DNA from: Leptospiraceae bacterium
GTDB taxonomy: Bacteria; Spirochaetota; Leptospiria; Leptospirales; Leptospiraceae
DNA: 64,000 nucleotides
Assembly: GCA_024233865.1 (NCBI GenBank)
Contig: JACKPA010000002.1
Coordinates: 310,001-374,000 of the forward strand
Reading direction: 5' to 3'
The notes beneath the pieces were generated by a model that was not told where the DNA came from, did no database searches, and was given only the letters and a program-made list of their open reading frames with translations. The position numbers and the translations under genes were made by a program. The number at the start of each line of letters is the position of its first letter. The first letter of the stretch is position 1. Shown one piece after another: positions 52,307 to 60,095 of this stretch.

Positions 52307-53086
52307 TTATCTATGATCGGTTACGCCTCTTTCGCTGTTTGCAAAAAAATCTATAATTGTCTTTTCCTCAAGGATAGGATTTTCAATCTTTTTCAATTCC
52401 ACTAAAGCCTGGGTTATGTTAATACCTGAATGGTATAGCGTTTTGTACACTTGTTTGATTTTATTTCGAACATCCGATGGCAAACCGGCTCTTTTCAAAC
52501 CAATAGAGTTCAAACCAATTACCGTAGCCGGATTTCCATCTACAGTACTATAGGGTGGAACGTCTTTTACGATTTTTGAACATCCGGCTATCATTGCATA
52601 AGTGCCGACATTGCTATATTGGTGAATAGCAGTAAGACCGGAAATAAAAGCATAATTTGAAATATGCACATGTCCCGCGGTAGCAGCACAATGTACCATA
52701 ATAACGTGGTCTTCAACTACTGAATCATGGGCTATGTGAGTATTTTCCATTAAAAAGCAATGGTTTCCAATTTTTGTTGTACTTCCCTCAAATTTGGAGC
52801 GATGAACAGTAAAATATTCGCAGAGTCGATTATGATCTCCGATTTCAACCCCGGAAGGGATTTTCGGATCAAAATGTAGATCTTGCGGAACGTTTCCTAT
52901 TGCAGCACAGTGCTTAATTATGTTAAATTTTCCAATTGTAACATTATCATAAACTCTAACGGAACTCTCTAATACCGAACCTTCACCTATTTTTACATTT
53001 TTTCCAACAATGCAAAAAGGACCAATATCTGCTGTTTGATGAATTTCAGCACTCGCATCAATAATAGCGGTTGCATGGATTGCCAT
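52307..53086 (-). CDS. lpxA: UDP-N-acetylglucosamine acyltransferase LpxA
   Basis: Transfers a 3-hydroxyacyl chain from acyl carrier protein to a UDP-sugar, the first step of lipid A synthesis. The 259 residues show left-handed beta-helix hexapeptides from the start (IHATAIIDASAEIHQTADIG), and the catalytic histidine in ENTHIAHD (H120, equivalent to E. coli H125). It lies at the head of a minus-strand block with a release-factor-like gene, nth, rpmB and LOG. The presence of lpxA shows a lipid A-containing diderm. Confidence 0.95.
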   Translation of the reverse strand: MAIHATAIIDASAEIHQTADIGPFCIVGKNVKIGEGSVLESSVRVYDNVTIGKFNIIKHCAAIGNVPQDLHFDPKIPSGVEIGDHNRLCEYFTVHRSKFEGSTTKIGNHCFLMENTHIAHDSVVEDHVIMVHCAATAGHVHISNYAFISGLTAIHQYSNVGTYAMIAGCSKIVKDVPPYSTVDGNPATVIGLNSIGLKRAGLPSDVRNKIKQVYKTLYHSGINITQALVELKKIENPILEEKTIIDFFANSERGVTDHR

Positions 53087-53095
53087 AGTGTAATA

Positions 53096-53458
53096 TTACT
53101 CCTCAAAATATTTTTTTATACTTCTTTTTTGTTTTTTAGTTTTTTGCTTTTTTATTTTTCTTCTTTTTTCGTTTTGTAAGGAATCATTTGATTTATTTTC
53201 TAGTTTGTCACATAAGATAGAACGAGCTTTGTATCTATTTAATCCTTGGGTTCTATAAATTGAACATTTCACTTCCTCACCGGACGGAATATGTTTTAAA
53301 TAAACGGTTGTTGAAACTTTATTTACGTTTTGTCCTCCCTTTCCACCACTTCTCGTAAAAGATTCAAGCAAATCAGACTCCTTTATGGACAGTTTCTCCA
53401 TTCTTTCTTTTAATAAGTTTTGTTTTTCAGGAGAAACTGGAAAGTTTAAACTAGACAA
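53096..53458 (-). CDS. Peptide chain release factor-like protein (RF-1 domain)
   Basis: A 120-residue ArfB/YaeJ-like protein: the GGQ peptidyl-tRNA hydrolysis motif in SGGKGGQNVNKVSTTVYLKH and a basic C-terminal tail (RRKIKKQKTKKQKR) that can enter the mRNA channel. It probably rescues stalled ribosomes. The start is a TTG with no ribosome-binding site; an ATG 19 codons later would drop the family's N-terminal helix, so the TTG is preferred. It starts four bases after the nth stop. Confidence 0.87.
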   Translation of the reverse strand: MSSLNFPVSPEKQNLLKERMEKLSIKESDLLESFTRSGGKGGQNVNKVSTTVYLKHIPSGEEVKCSIYRTQGLNRYKARSILCDKLENKSNDSLQNEKRRKIKKQKTKKQKRSIKKYFEE

Positions 53459-53462
53459 CAGG

Positions 53463-54113
53463 TTATTTGATTAAATTGGAAGAAGGACAAATATCATTTA
53501 AAGGACAATTCTCACACTCCGTTCTATTGGCTTTACAATGTTTTCTACCCAGGTAGGTTAAATACAAAGAAAACCTTAACCAATATTTTTTATCAACCTT
53601 TTCCATTAGATCGTATTCAATATTTTCGGGTAGATTTTCAGTAGTTAGTCCCAGTTTATTGCTAATTCGCTTGACATGAGCATCTACTGAAATACCTTCC
53701 GAACGATTAAAGACCTCATTAAGTAGCATATTGGCTGTTTTCCTATCTATCCCAGGCAAAGATGTTAATTCAATGAGGGTATCAGGTAGTTTGCCATTAT
53801 AATCTGATAAAATTTTCTGTGCAATACTTTTTATTAGTTTTGCTTTGTCTCTAAAAAAACCTGTGGGAAATATCAATTCTTCCAGATCTCCAAGATTGGC
53901 TTTTGCAAAAGAATCCAAAGTAGGGTACTTTTCAAATAATTCTTTTGTTACGGAATTAACTCTTTCATCCGTACATTGATCACTCAAAATGGCAGCAACA
54001 GCCAATTCATAATCTTTTGTAAAATACAAAGGACACTCAATTTTTCCAAAATAGTTCCTTAGTCTTTTAAAAATTATTTCTGAATACTCTATATCCGAAG
54101 ATCTATCACTCAT
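53463..54113 (-). CDS. nth: Endonuclease III
   Basis: A DNA glycosylase/AP lyase for oxidised pyrimidines in base-excision repair. The helix-hairpin-helix LTSLPGIDRKTANMLL carries the catalytic Lys125, the Asp is in SVDAHVKR (D144), and the C-terminal cluster CKANRTECENCPLNDICPS has the C-x6-C-x2-C-x5-C spacing for 4Fe-4S. The 216 residues are normal. The usual GVGRKTA reads GIDRKTA. Confidence 0.94.
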   Translation of the reverse strand: MSDRSSDIEYSEIIFKRLRNYFGKIECPLYFTKDYELAVAAILSDQCTDERVNSVTKELFEKYPTLDSFAKANLGDLEELIFPTGFFRDKAKLIKSIAQKILSDYNGKLPDTLIELTSLPGIDRKTANMLLNEVFNRSEGISVDAHVKRISNKLGLTTENLPENIEYDLMEKVDKKYWLRFSLYLTYLGRKHCKANRTECENCPLNDICPSSNLIK

Positions 54114-54126
54114 AATATTGATTCAA

Positions 54127-54399
54127 TTAGGGTTTTTTTTGTGCCTGTGTCTTTTTAGGAGGAGAAATTACATCCAAAGAGCCTCCATTGTCTTGAATAG
54201 CTCTTTTTAAGCCCTTCTTTTTCAAAGTCCTAAGTGCTCTTGTAGATATTTTTACCCTAACCCATCTGTTTTCATCTTCTAAAAATATCTTTTTTTCAAC
54301 AACGTTCACTTTCCATAGTCTTTTGGTTTTTAAATGAGAATGGGAAACCGCATTTCCTGATCTGGTTCCTTTACCTGTTACAACACACCTTCTAGCCAT
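54127..54399 (-). CDS. rpmB: Ribosomal protein L28
   Basis: A 50S protein of 90 residues, starting MARRCVVTGKGTRSGNAVSH with the family core KTKRLWKVN. ATG 54399 has an AAGGAGA site; an in-frame ATG 48 bases upstream would add a peptide unlike L28 and is rejected. The C-terminal extension (ISPPKKTQAQKKP) is basic. It stands between LOG and nth. Confidence 0.95.
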   Translation of the reverse strand: MARRCVVTGKGTRSGNAVSHSHLKTKRLWKVNVVEKKIFLEDENRWVRVKISTRALRTLKKKGLKRAIQDNGGSLDVISPPKKTQAQKKP

Positions 54400-54447
54400 A
54401 TTTTTCTCCTTAAAAAGTAAGGATTTTCGATCTTTCCTATTAGTCAA

Positions 54448-55227
54448 TTACAAAATAACATTCTCTTTTAAAAGGTTAAATGCGTCAATAGGAGAATCAA
54501 CAAAGTGAATTAACTTCATATCGTTTTCGGAAATCAGCATATACTCTACTAAAGCAGAGAAATTTATAACACCTTCCCAAAACTTTTTACCATAGAGTAA
54601 TATTGGTATATTTTTTTCATTTTTGTTTGTTTGAATCAGTGTTAATGTTTCAAATAATTCGTCAATAGTACCAAAACCTCCCGGAAAAACCACAACTCCT
54701 TTAGATAAATATAAAAACCAGAGCTTTCTCATAAAAAAATAGTGAAAATCAAAAGACAATTCAGGATCGGTATAAGGATTGGTTCTCTCTAGAGGTAGAG
54801 ATATATTTAGGGCAACCGAAGTGCCGCCAGCCTCTTTTGCCCCTCTATTTCCAGCTTCCATAATCCCTGGACCACCTCCAGTACAAACTAATAGTCTTTT
54901 TTCCTCTTTATGGTTGGAAATCTTTATTCCCCATTCCGTAATCATTTTAGATAGCTCTCTCGCATCATCATAGAAGTTACTTAAACTGGCTAAGTTTTTT
55001 AGCAATTTTAGTTCTTTAGATTGAGGCTCTTTTGATTCCAAATCCAGTATCATTTGTTTTATATTGCTTGCTTCTTTAATCCGTGCTGAGCCAAACATAA
55101 CAATGGTGTCTTTTACATTTTTTTTGATAAATTCACTATGTGGGTAGTTGTATTCGGAAAGAATACGTAAGTCTCTTGCATCTTCAGATTCTAAATAGTC
55201 GATATTTCGAAATGATTTTTTGTTCAT
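54448..55227 (-). CDS. LOG-family nucleoside monophosphate phosphoribohydrolase
   Basis: A 259-residue TIGR00730/LOG protein. The signature GGGPGIMEAGNRGAKEAGG and PGGFGTIDELFETLT (nucleotide-binding and catalytic) are complete. It hydrolyses nucleoside 5'-monophosphates to base and ribose phosphate; in plant-associated organisms it yields cytokinins. Here the role is probably nucleotide turnover. It is the first gene of the minus-strand block, divergent from the MBL gene. Confidence 0.9.
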   Translation of the reverse strand: MNKKSFRNIDYLESEDARDLRILSEYNYPHSEFIKKNVKDTIVMFGSARIKEASNIKQMILDLESKEPQSKELKLLKNLASLSNFYDDARELSKMITEWGIKISNHKEEKRLLVCTGGGPGIMEAGNRGAKEAGGTSVALNISLPLERTNPYTDPELSFDFHYFFMRKLWFLYLSKGVVVFPGGFGTIDELFETLTLIQTNKNEKNIPILLYGKKFWEGVINFSALVEYMLISENDMKLIHFVDSPIDAFNLLKENVIL

Positions 55228-55379
55228 AAATGAATTTTTTATATGTATATTTTATTTATATGTAAATCTATTTTCCAATTTTATAGTAGTTATTATTTTA
55301 TCTATTTTTATAGTTTTTTTTAAAAAAAATTGTTTTGAACTTTAAGGCTAGTTAATCATATTGAAAAGAGGACTGACGA

Positions 55380-56288
55380 ATGAAAGTAATTCCCCTTGGT
55401 GTTAATAGCGCATTTGCTATCGGAACCTATGAAAAAGATGGTTCTTATAAGCCTAGATGGCAATCTAATTTTTTAATAGAGTTTAAGTCTAAGGGAAAGG
55501 TAAGAGAAGATGTTTTTAGATTTGTAATTGATTTTGGTGGTGATATTAGACACTCTCTTGCCTATAAAGGATTAAAGTTAAGCGATATTGATGCTTGGTA
55601 CTGTAGTCATCCCCATTCTGATCATATTGGTGGTATAGAAGGAATTGCTCTTTCAACAATTTTTAATCCCTTTTGGAACAAAGCAAAAACTGATTGGCTT
55701 ACAAACAAAGATAAAAAAATTGACCCGGTGGTTGATAGACTATTTGACGGTTACAAAATTCCTCGTGAATGTAAACCTTCACTATGGGGACAAAAAACTG
55801 TTTTGGATGAATTATGGAGTGCTGCAGCCCCAGGTCTCAAAACACTCCAGGGTGTACAGGAAGTTGGCTTGGATACATATTTTGACGTAAATGTTATGAA
55901 AAGTAACATCAATTACGCCTTTAATGACGGAAAAAAGAAATGGGTAGTTGACACAATTATCAGCACTCATGTTTTAGCCGGAACAACTCTAATGCCTTCT
56001 TATGGATTGCGGTTTCGTAGTTCGGACGGAAAGAATATCCTGTTTCCTACAGACACGCTTTGGATGATGCCCCCTAACATGTTAGGTTTTTATAAGCGGG
56101 CTGACATTATCTACCAAGATTGTGAAACAGGACCAAAATCTGGAGTTCATTCTCATATCAATGAAATCAGGATATCCGATCCGGAGATCAAGAAAAAATG
56201 TTATTTGTACCACTACGATGAAGAGCCAGTAGTTGACGAAGGGGAATTTAGGGGAATTTTGAGGATCGATGATGTTCATGAATACTAA
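55380..56288 (+). CDS. MBL-fold hydrolase
   Basis: A 302-residue metallo-beta-lactamase-fold protein with the metal motif WYCSHPHSDHIGG (H77, H79, D81, H82). Further ligands are likely in the histidines of VDTIISTHVLAG and in the later aspartates (FPTDTLWM). It resembles the broad RNase Z/PQQB-like group; the substrate is unknown. It is convergent with, and overlaps by 41 bases, the GAF/PP2C/TPR gene. The ATG has a GAGGA site seven bases upstream. Confidence 0.85.
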   Translation: MKVIPLGVNSAFAIGTYEKDGSYKPRWQSNFLIEFKSKGKVREDVFRFVIDFGGDIRHSLAYKGLKLSDIDAWYCSHPHSDHIGGIEGIALSTIFNPFWNKAKTDWLTNKDKKIDPVVDRLFDGYKIPRECKPSLWGQKTVLDELWSAAAPGLKTLQGVQEVGLDTYFDVNVMKSNINYAFNDGKKKWVVDTIISTHVLAGTTLMPSYGLRFRSSDGKNILFPTDTLWMMPPNMLGFYKRADIIYQDCETGPKSGVHSHINEIRISDPEIKKKCYLYHYDEEPVVDEGEFRGILRIDDVHEY

Positions 56289-58239
56289 AATGAGGAATAT
56301 TTATTTCTCTGGATAGATTTTTTGCAATTTCATCGGTTGGCTTTAACTCAGCTGCTTGAACTGCCATTTCCAAAGATCTTTCTTTGATGTTTAAGGAGTT
56401 GTAGATATGAAAAAGGTTTATCAAATTGTAAAAATGTTTTCGGTTTCTTAAATACAATCTTTCTCCAAAGTCAACTGCTTTATCCAAATCTCCAAGTTTT
56501 CTATAGGCTACCGACATATTGTAAAGGTATTCATTATCTGATGGTGTAATATTCAGGTAATCCTCGTAACATTCGATGGCATTCAGGAACTCACCCGTTA
56601 AAAAGTATACATCCGAAAGAAACTTTATTAACTGTTGGTAGACAATAGAAGTCGTATACAAATCATCTTCCGAGTTGATGGTGAGGTATGCTTGAAAATA
56701 TTCAATGGATTTAAAAAACTCTCCTTTGTTATATAACAATCTTCCTAAAAATTTGTATATCTCAGGATGATTTTCTTTTTCTTTATCCGTTTCTTGGATT
56801 TTTTCGATGGCTTCTTTGTAATTTCCCTTATTAAAAAGTTCTCTTGCTTCTTTAAGTATTTTTTCAATTTGTTCCGGAAGCTTTTCAGTAAGACTTTTTC
56901 CCTTCTTTGTGTGGTATTCAACTCTTAAAAGGGAAATGTCATCCACCAGTTTTCCTGTAAGTTTTATACTCGCAAGAATTAAGGGCAATTTTCCTCCGCC
57001 TTCTTCGACCCTTTGCAGTATGGCAGCCTCATTTTCCTGGTATTTCTTTACTCCGTCTTTCTGCTCTAAAACAATATCATCTCGTCCGTCTGAGCCAATA
57101 ATAATAACATCGTTTTCTTTTAATTGAAACAGATTCACTCCAAAAAAATGTTCTTGTTCCGGAGTTCCGATTTTCCAAAGTTTTTTTCCCTCATTTATAA
57201 AGCTTGCCTTGCTATCACGGTAGAGTATTGTAGGAGGATGCTCAATATTAACATAGTACATCATTCCATTGTGGTTATCCACTAAACCCATACACAAAGA
57301 AATGTACATCGAACCATCAAAAGATAAAAATACGTTATGAAGATCTAGATACAATTCTTTTAACCAAATTTCCGGATATAGATTGGTATTTTTTTTTACT
57401 TTGGAACGCATGATTACGGCATCAAATATAACACCCAAAATCAAAGCTCCGCTTGCTCCTTGTATGGACTTTCCCATCGCGTCTGCATTGACAAATACCG
57501 TGTATGTATGATTATCGCTTAACACAATTGTGTCCGTCTTGCAAATATCACCACCTATTTGAGATGACCATTTTTTAAAGGAGAACTTCTTATTTTGCTC
57601 GATTATAAATTCGGTTAATACATTTTTGCTCGTATTTTTATTGGATTGCAATGGGTCAAGAAGCAGAGAAATTAGAAAATAGTCACCGTACTGACTTGAT
57701 TTTATACGATTGATTTCTTCTAGGGTATAATTGTAGTCCTCTTTAAAACGGTCTCTTTTTTCGATAGAGTTATCTTTATGATTTTTTATAAAATTGAATA
57801 AAGATGTTAGATGGTTTATTAGTTTTTTGAAATTTTTTACTTGATTGTAGGTATAAAAAACCTGTGTTGATTTATTTTCCAAATACAGGATGCCTGTCAA
57901 TTGTTTGTTGTAAATTAACGGTAAGCATAAAATAGAAATTACAGGATAATCACGAAAGTATATATCTTTTGAAAATGGATTTTCCCTAGAAAAATCGGAT
58001 ATATAAACGCTCTTTTGTTTTGTTACCACATGGCTAACTATCGTAGTTGGTAGGTCTGTAAATATTTGTACATCACTCAATTGCTTGGATTGCAGAGATC
58101 GGTAGTTTTTCAAATTACATTCAAGTTCTATTGTAAGGTTCGTATCTTTAAAATCAATAAGGACAGCTTTCTGAGTTTTGGTATTCTCTAATATAAGCTT
58201 GATAGAATCGTATAATAATTCTTTTGAGTGTGTATCCAT
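56248..58239 (-). CDS. GAF-SpoIIE-like phosphatase-TPR protein (divergent active site)
   Basis: A 663-residue soluble regulator. An N-terminal GAF-like region (about 1-150) includes ISILCLPLIYNKQLTGILYLEN. A central PP2C/SpoIIE-like domain has the variant GGDICKTD and NADAMGKSIQGASG in place of GGDYYD and GDVSGHG, and GSDGRDD in place of the usual TDG motif. The last 210 residues are TPR repeats (NKGEFFKSIEYFQAYL, then YLYNMSVAYRKLGDLDKAVD). It follows an anti-sigma-like ATPase by four bases, which points to a role in partner switching. Confidence 0.87.
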   Translation of the reverse strand: MDTHSKELLYDSIKLILENTKTQKAVLIDFKDTNLTIELECNLKNYRSLQSKQLSDVQIFTDLPTTIVSHVVTKQKSVYISDFSRENPFSKDIYFRDYPVISILCLPLIYNKQLTGILYLENKSTQVFYTYNQVKNFKKLINHLTSLFNFIKNHKDNSIEKRDRFKEDYNYTLEEINRIKSSQYGDYFLISLLLDPLQSNKNTSKNVLTEFIIEQNKKFSFKKWSSQIGGDICKTDTIVLSDNHTYTVFVNADAMGKSIQGASGALILGVIFDAVIMRSKVKKNTNLYPEIWLKELYLDLHNVFLSFDGSMYISLCMGLVDNHNGMMYYVNIEHPPTILYRDSKASFINEGKKLWKIGTPEQEHFFGVNLFQLKENDVIIIGSDGRDDIVLEQKDGVKKYQENEAAILQRVEEGGGKLPLILASIKLTGKLVDDISLLRVEYHTKKGKSLTEKLPEQIEKILKEARELFNKGNYKEAIEKIQETDKEKENHPEIYKFLGRLLYNKGEFFKSIEYFQAYLTINSEDDLYTTSIVYQQLIKFLSDVYFLTGEFLNAIECYEDYLNITPSDNEYLYNMSVAYRKLGDLDKAVDFGERLYLRNRKHFYNLINLFHIYNSLNIKERSLEMAVQAAELKPTDEIAKNLSREINIPHFSIHEHHRSSKFP

Positions 58240-58243
58240 GCTT

Positions 58244-58729
58244 TTATCCGATATTCCGAATTGCCCATACGATCAGTTTCTGTCCTTCAATTTTATAACT
58301 TAGGTCAAATTCTGTTTCGGATAGGATTCGATACAAACCCAACTTACTTCCTGAAGGATTGGGTTGTTCGAGTATCTCTTGTAGTCTTTGTATATAAAGC
58401 TCTTGTTTATTGGTTGAAGTTTTTATTTTTTCCATACACAAAATCAATTCATTGATACTACCAATCGATTCGATTCCATTTGTCACACAAATTTCTATAT
58501 GTTTGGAATTGCACTTAAACTTAAATTCCACAGCCGGTGCATCTTCTGTAGCAATTCCATATTTTATCGCGTTTTCGATGAGTTCGGAAGCTGCAATTTC
58601 ACTGGATTCAATAATAGATTGCTCATAAGCTTTTAGCTCCACTTTCACCCTTTCTTGGATGGTTGTTACAAAACTCCATGTAGGTTGTGTTGTGAAATGT
58701 ATCGAATATTCATCTTCCATTTCAATCAC
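58244..58729 (-). CDS. Anti-sigma-like HATPase regulator (slr1658-type)
   Basis: A 158-161 residue GHKL ATPase-fold protein with the N box ASELIENAIKYG near residues 45-56. Domain order and length match the slr1658-type regulators that pair with an slr1659-type STAS protein. It may phosphorylate the STAS protein next door, and the phosphatase downstream would reverse this. Start GTG 58729 overlaps the STAS gene by eight bases; ATG 58720 is also possible. Confidence 0.75.
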   Translation of the reverse strand: MIEMEDEYSIHFTTQPTWSFVTTIQERVKVELKAYEQSIIESSEIAASELIENAIKYGIATEDAPAVEFKFKCNSKHIEICVTNGIESIGSINELILCMEKIKTSTNKQELYIQRLQEILEQPNPSGSKLGLYRILSETEFDLSYKIEGQKLIVWAIRNIG

Positions 58730-59081
58730 TCTTCATTTTGACGTAGTCTAATTTTTCACAAGCTTTTTTTAAAGCTGCAAAGGATGTTTTTTGCCAATGT
58801 ATGTTTTTATCATAGCTTATCTCTGTTTTGATTTTATCTTGATTTAGTAATTTCATCAATAGCATAATGGATATAACGGTAGACGAGTTCATAAACTTCA
58901 ATTTATTAAAATCTACCTCTAAACTATAGTTTTTTATCTCCGGTATTAAAGTGGTAAAATACGGATTCAAATAAGATGCCGGGTTTCGGGAATCGCTTCT
59001 TCCTAGCCATTTCATGTAAATATGGCTACCTTCTTTTTTCACTCGAATTTCTAGTTTATCTATAAGTAATGATTCCATCAT
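58722..59081 (-). CDS. STAS-like regulator (slr1659-type)
   Basis: A 119-residue protein that resembles STAS/anti-anti-sigma factors: strand DFNKLKFMNSSTVISIML carries the Ser-Ser position that is usually phosphorylated (NSST), and the N-terminal RVKKEGSHIYMKWLGRSDS fits the slr1659 group. It is the first gene of the compact cluster after the Rpn insertion; its ribosome-binding AAAAAGG lies in the duplicated junction sequence at 59081-59094. Confidence 0.75.
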   Translation of the reverse strand: MMESLLIDKLEIRVKKEGSHIYMKWLGRSDSRNPASYLNPYFTTLIPEIKNYSLEVDFNKLKFMNSSTVISIMLLMKLLNQDKIKTEISYDKNIHWQKTSFAALKKACEKLDYVKMKSD

Positions 59082-59094
59082 AAAGCCTTTTTAT
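59081..59094 (-). repeat. Direct repeat at the right edge of the Rpn insertion
   Basis: The plus-strand text taaagcctttttat is identical to 60097-60110, which is the 3' end of the AAA/GAF/PP2C gene. On the minus strand both read ATAAAAAGGCTTTA just before a start codon. Confidence 0.7.
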
Positions 59095-59100
59095 TGTATT

Positions 59101-59129
59101 CCCTTCGGCTGCGATCAGGGAACGACTAC
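59101..59129. repeat. Short palindromic repeat at the Rpn C-terminus
   Basis: The text beginning cccttcggctgcgatcag resembles a short dispersed repeat of the type ccttcgactgcgctcagg that I recall from many bacterial genomes. It covers the last codons and the stop of the Rpn gene, so the VVVP end of that protein may come from the repeat. Confidence 0.35.
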
Positions 59130-60095
59130 ATGTTTTTTATCGAATTTTTTTTGTTTCTGTTTATCCAAATTCTCTTCATTTAGATATCGAACTTGAAATT
59201 CTTCTAATGTCTTTATCTTATCCAAACTTTTCAGCATTTTTTGAAGAGTTTTTATATCTTGTACCTTTTTTAAATGAGGATAAATTTTGGCACCTACAGA
59301 ACCAAACTTTAATCGTAATCCTTGTTGTAATCCTTGTTGTAATCCTTGTTGTAATCCCTTTTTTATACCATTTCTTTCAATACTTGTTATATAAGGCATT
59401 TTCTCCTCCTCGTATTTTTCAACTTTTGCTTCGAATTCTATTTCATATTTTTCCGGCAGCTCTAACACCCAATCCATAAAACGAAACAAGCCTATAATAG
59501 TGTTTTTATCATAATTCCTTTCGTACATCCTTCGAATAAGATTAAATTTCCATATTGTCCGTTCTTCCGGATTATTTTTAGTTTCTTTGGATTTTAGATA
59601 ACTCATTACTACCAAAGAAAACACGTTCTTGAAAGATTCCAGTCTCTTCCATTCTGTTTTATAATTTATCAATTTTATGCTACTAAATTTTAAATTTACT
59701 TCCGTTTCCAGCAATCTGTAGTGATAGCCAGTAGGATGCCACTTTTTATTTTCATCTAGAAGCACTGCATAGCTTGCTACTTTCTTTCCATATTTATCAA
59801 AAAGGCGATAGTTGTAGACATACATTCTTTCCGCAAATTCTTTCTCATAACTGCCTTGAATTTCTATGTGCACTAATACCCAAGTTTCTTCACCATTTTT
59901 TAGCCAAATTTTTACTAACTTGTCAACGGCTTTCTTACCTGTTTCCGAAGTCTTTAGTATTTTTTGCAACTCTTTATCAAGAAACACATAACCCTTTTTC
60001 CATTCTATTTGTTTGAAAGAGCTTGAGAAGAAAAACTCCATAAATTGCGGAAAAAATTTTTCTATCATCTCTTTCCAAGGACTATCCGAATCCAT
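59115..60095 (-). CDS. Rpn/PD-(D/E)XK family nuclease (second copy type)
   Basis: A 326-residue member of the Rpn-like group of PD-(D/E)XK proteins. The core is seen as VLVHIEIQGSYEKEFAERMYVYNYRLFD (ExQ type). Its repeats GLQQGLQQGLQQGL are encoded by 12-bp DNA units. It sits between the phosphatase (60096) and the STAS gene, its ATG directly after the upstream TAA. A 14-bp direct repeat flanks it, so it was probably inserted here while keeping the ribosome-binding site of the next gene. Confidence 0.82.
   Translation of the reverse strand: MDSDSPWKEMIEKFFPQFMEFFFSSSFKQIEWKKGYVFLDKELQKILKTSETGKKAVDKLVKIWLKNGEETWVLVHIEIQGSYEKEFAERMYVYNYRLFDKYGKKVASYAVLLDENKKWHPTGYHYRLLETEVNLKFSSIKLINYKTEWKRLESFKNVFSLVVMSYLKSKETKNNPEERTIWKFNLIRRMYERNYDKNTIIGLFRFMDWVLELPEKYEIEFEAKVEKYEEEKMPYITSIERNGIKKGLQQGLQQGLQQGLRLKFGSVGAKIYPHLKKVQDIKTLQKMLKSLDKIKTLEEFQVRYLNEENLDKQKQKKFDKKHVVVP
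59315..59362. repeat. 12-bp tandem repeats in the Rpn gene
   Basis: The unit gtaatccttgtt occurs three times in a row and a fourth time as gtaatccctttt. On the minus strand it encodes LQQG repeats. The copy number can vary without a frameshift. Confidence 0.9.

Noticed and set aside
54400..54447. Longer rpmB start
   Set aside because: Adds a peptide foreign to L28; ATG 54399 has an AAGGAGA site.
59315..59362. CRISPR-like array
   Set aside because: Units are 12 bp, directly adjacent and coding; there are no spacers.
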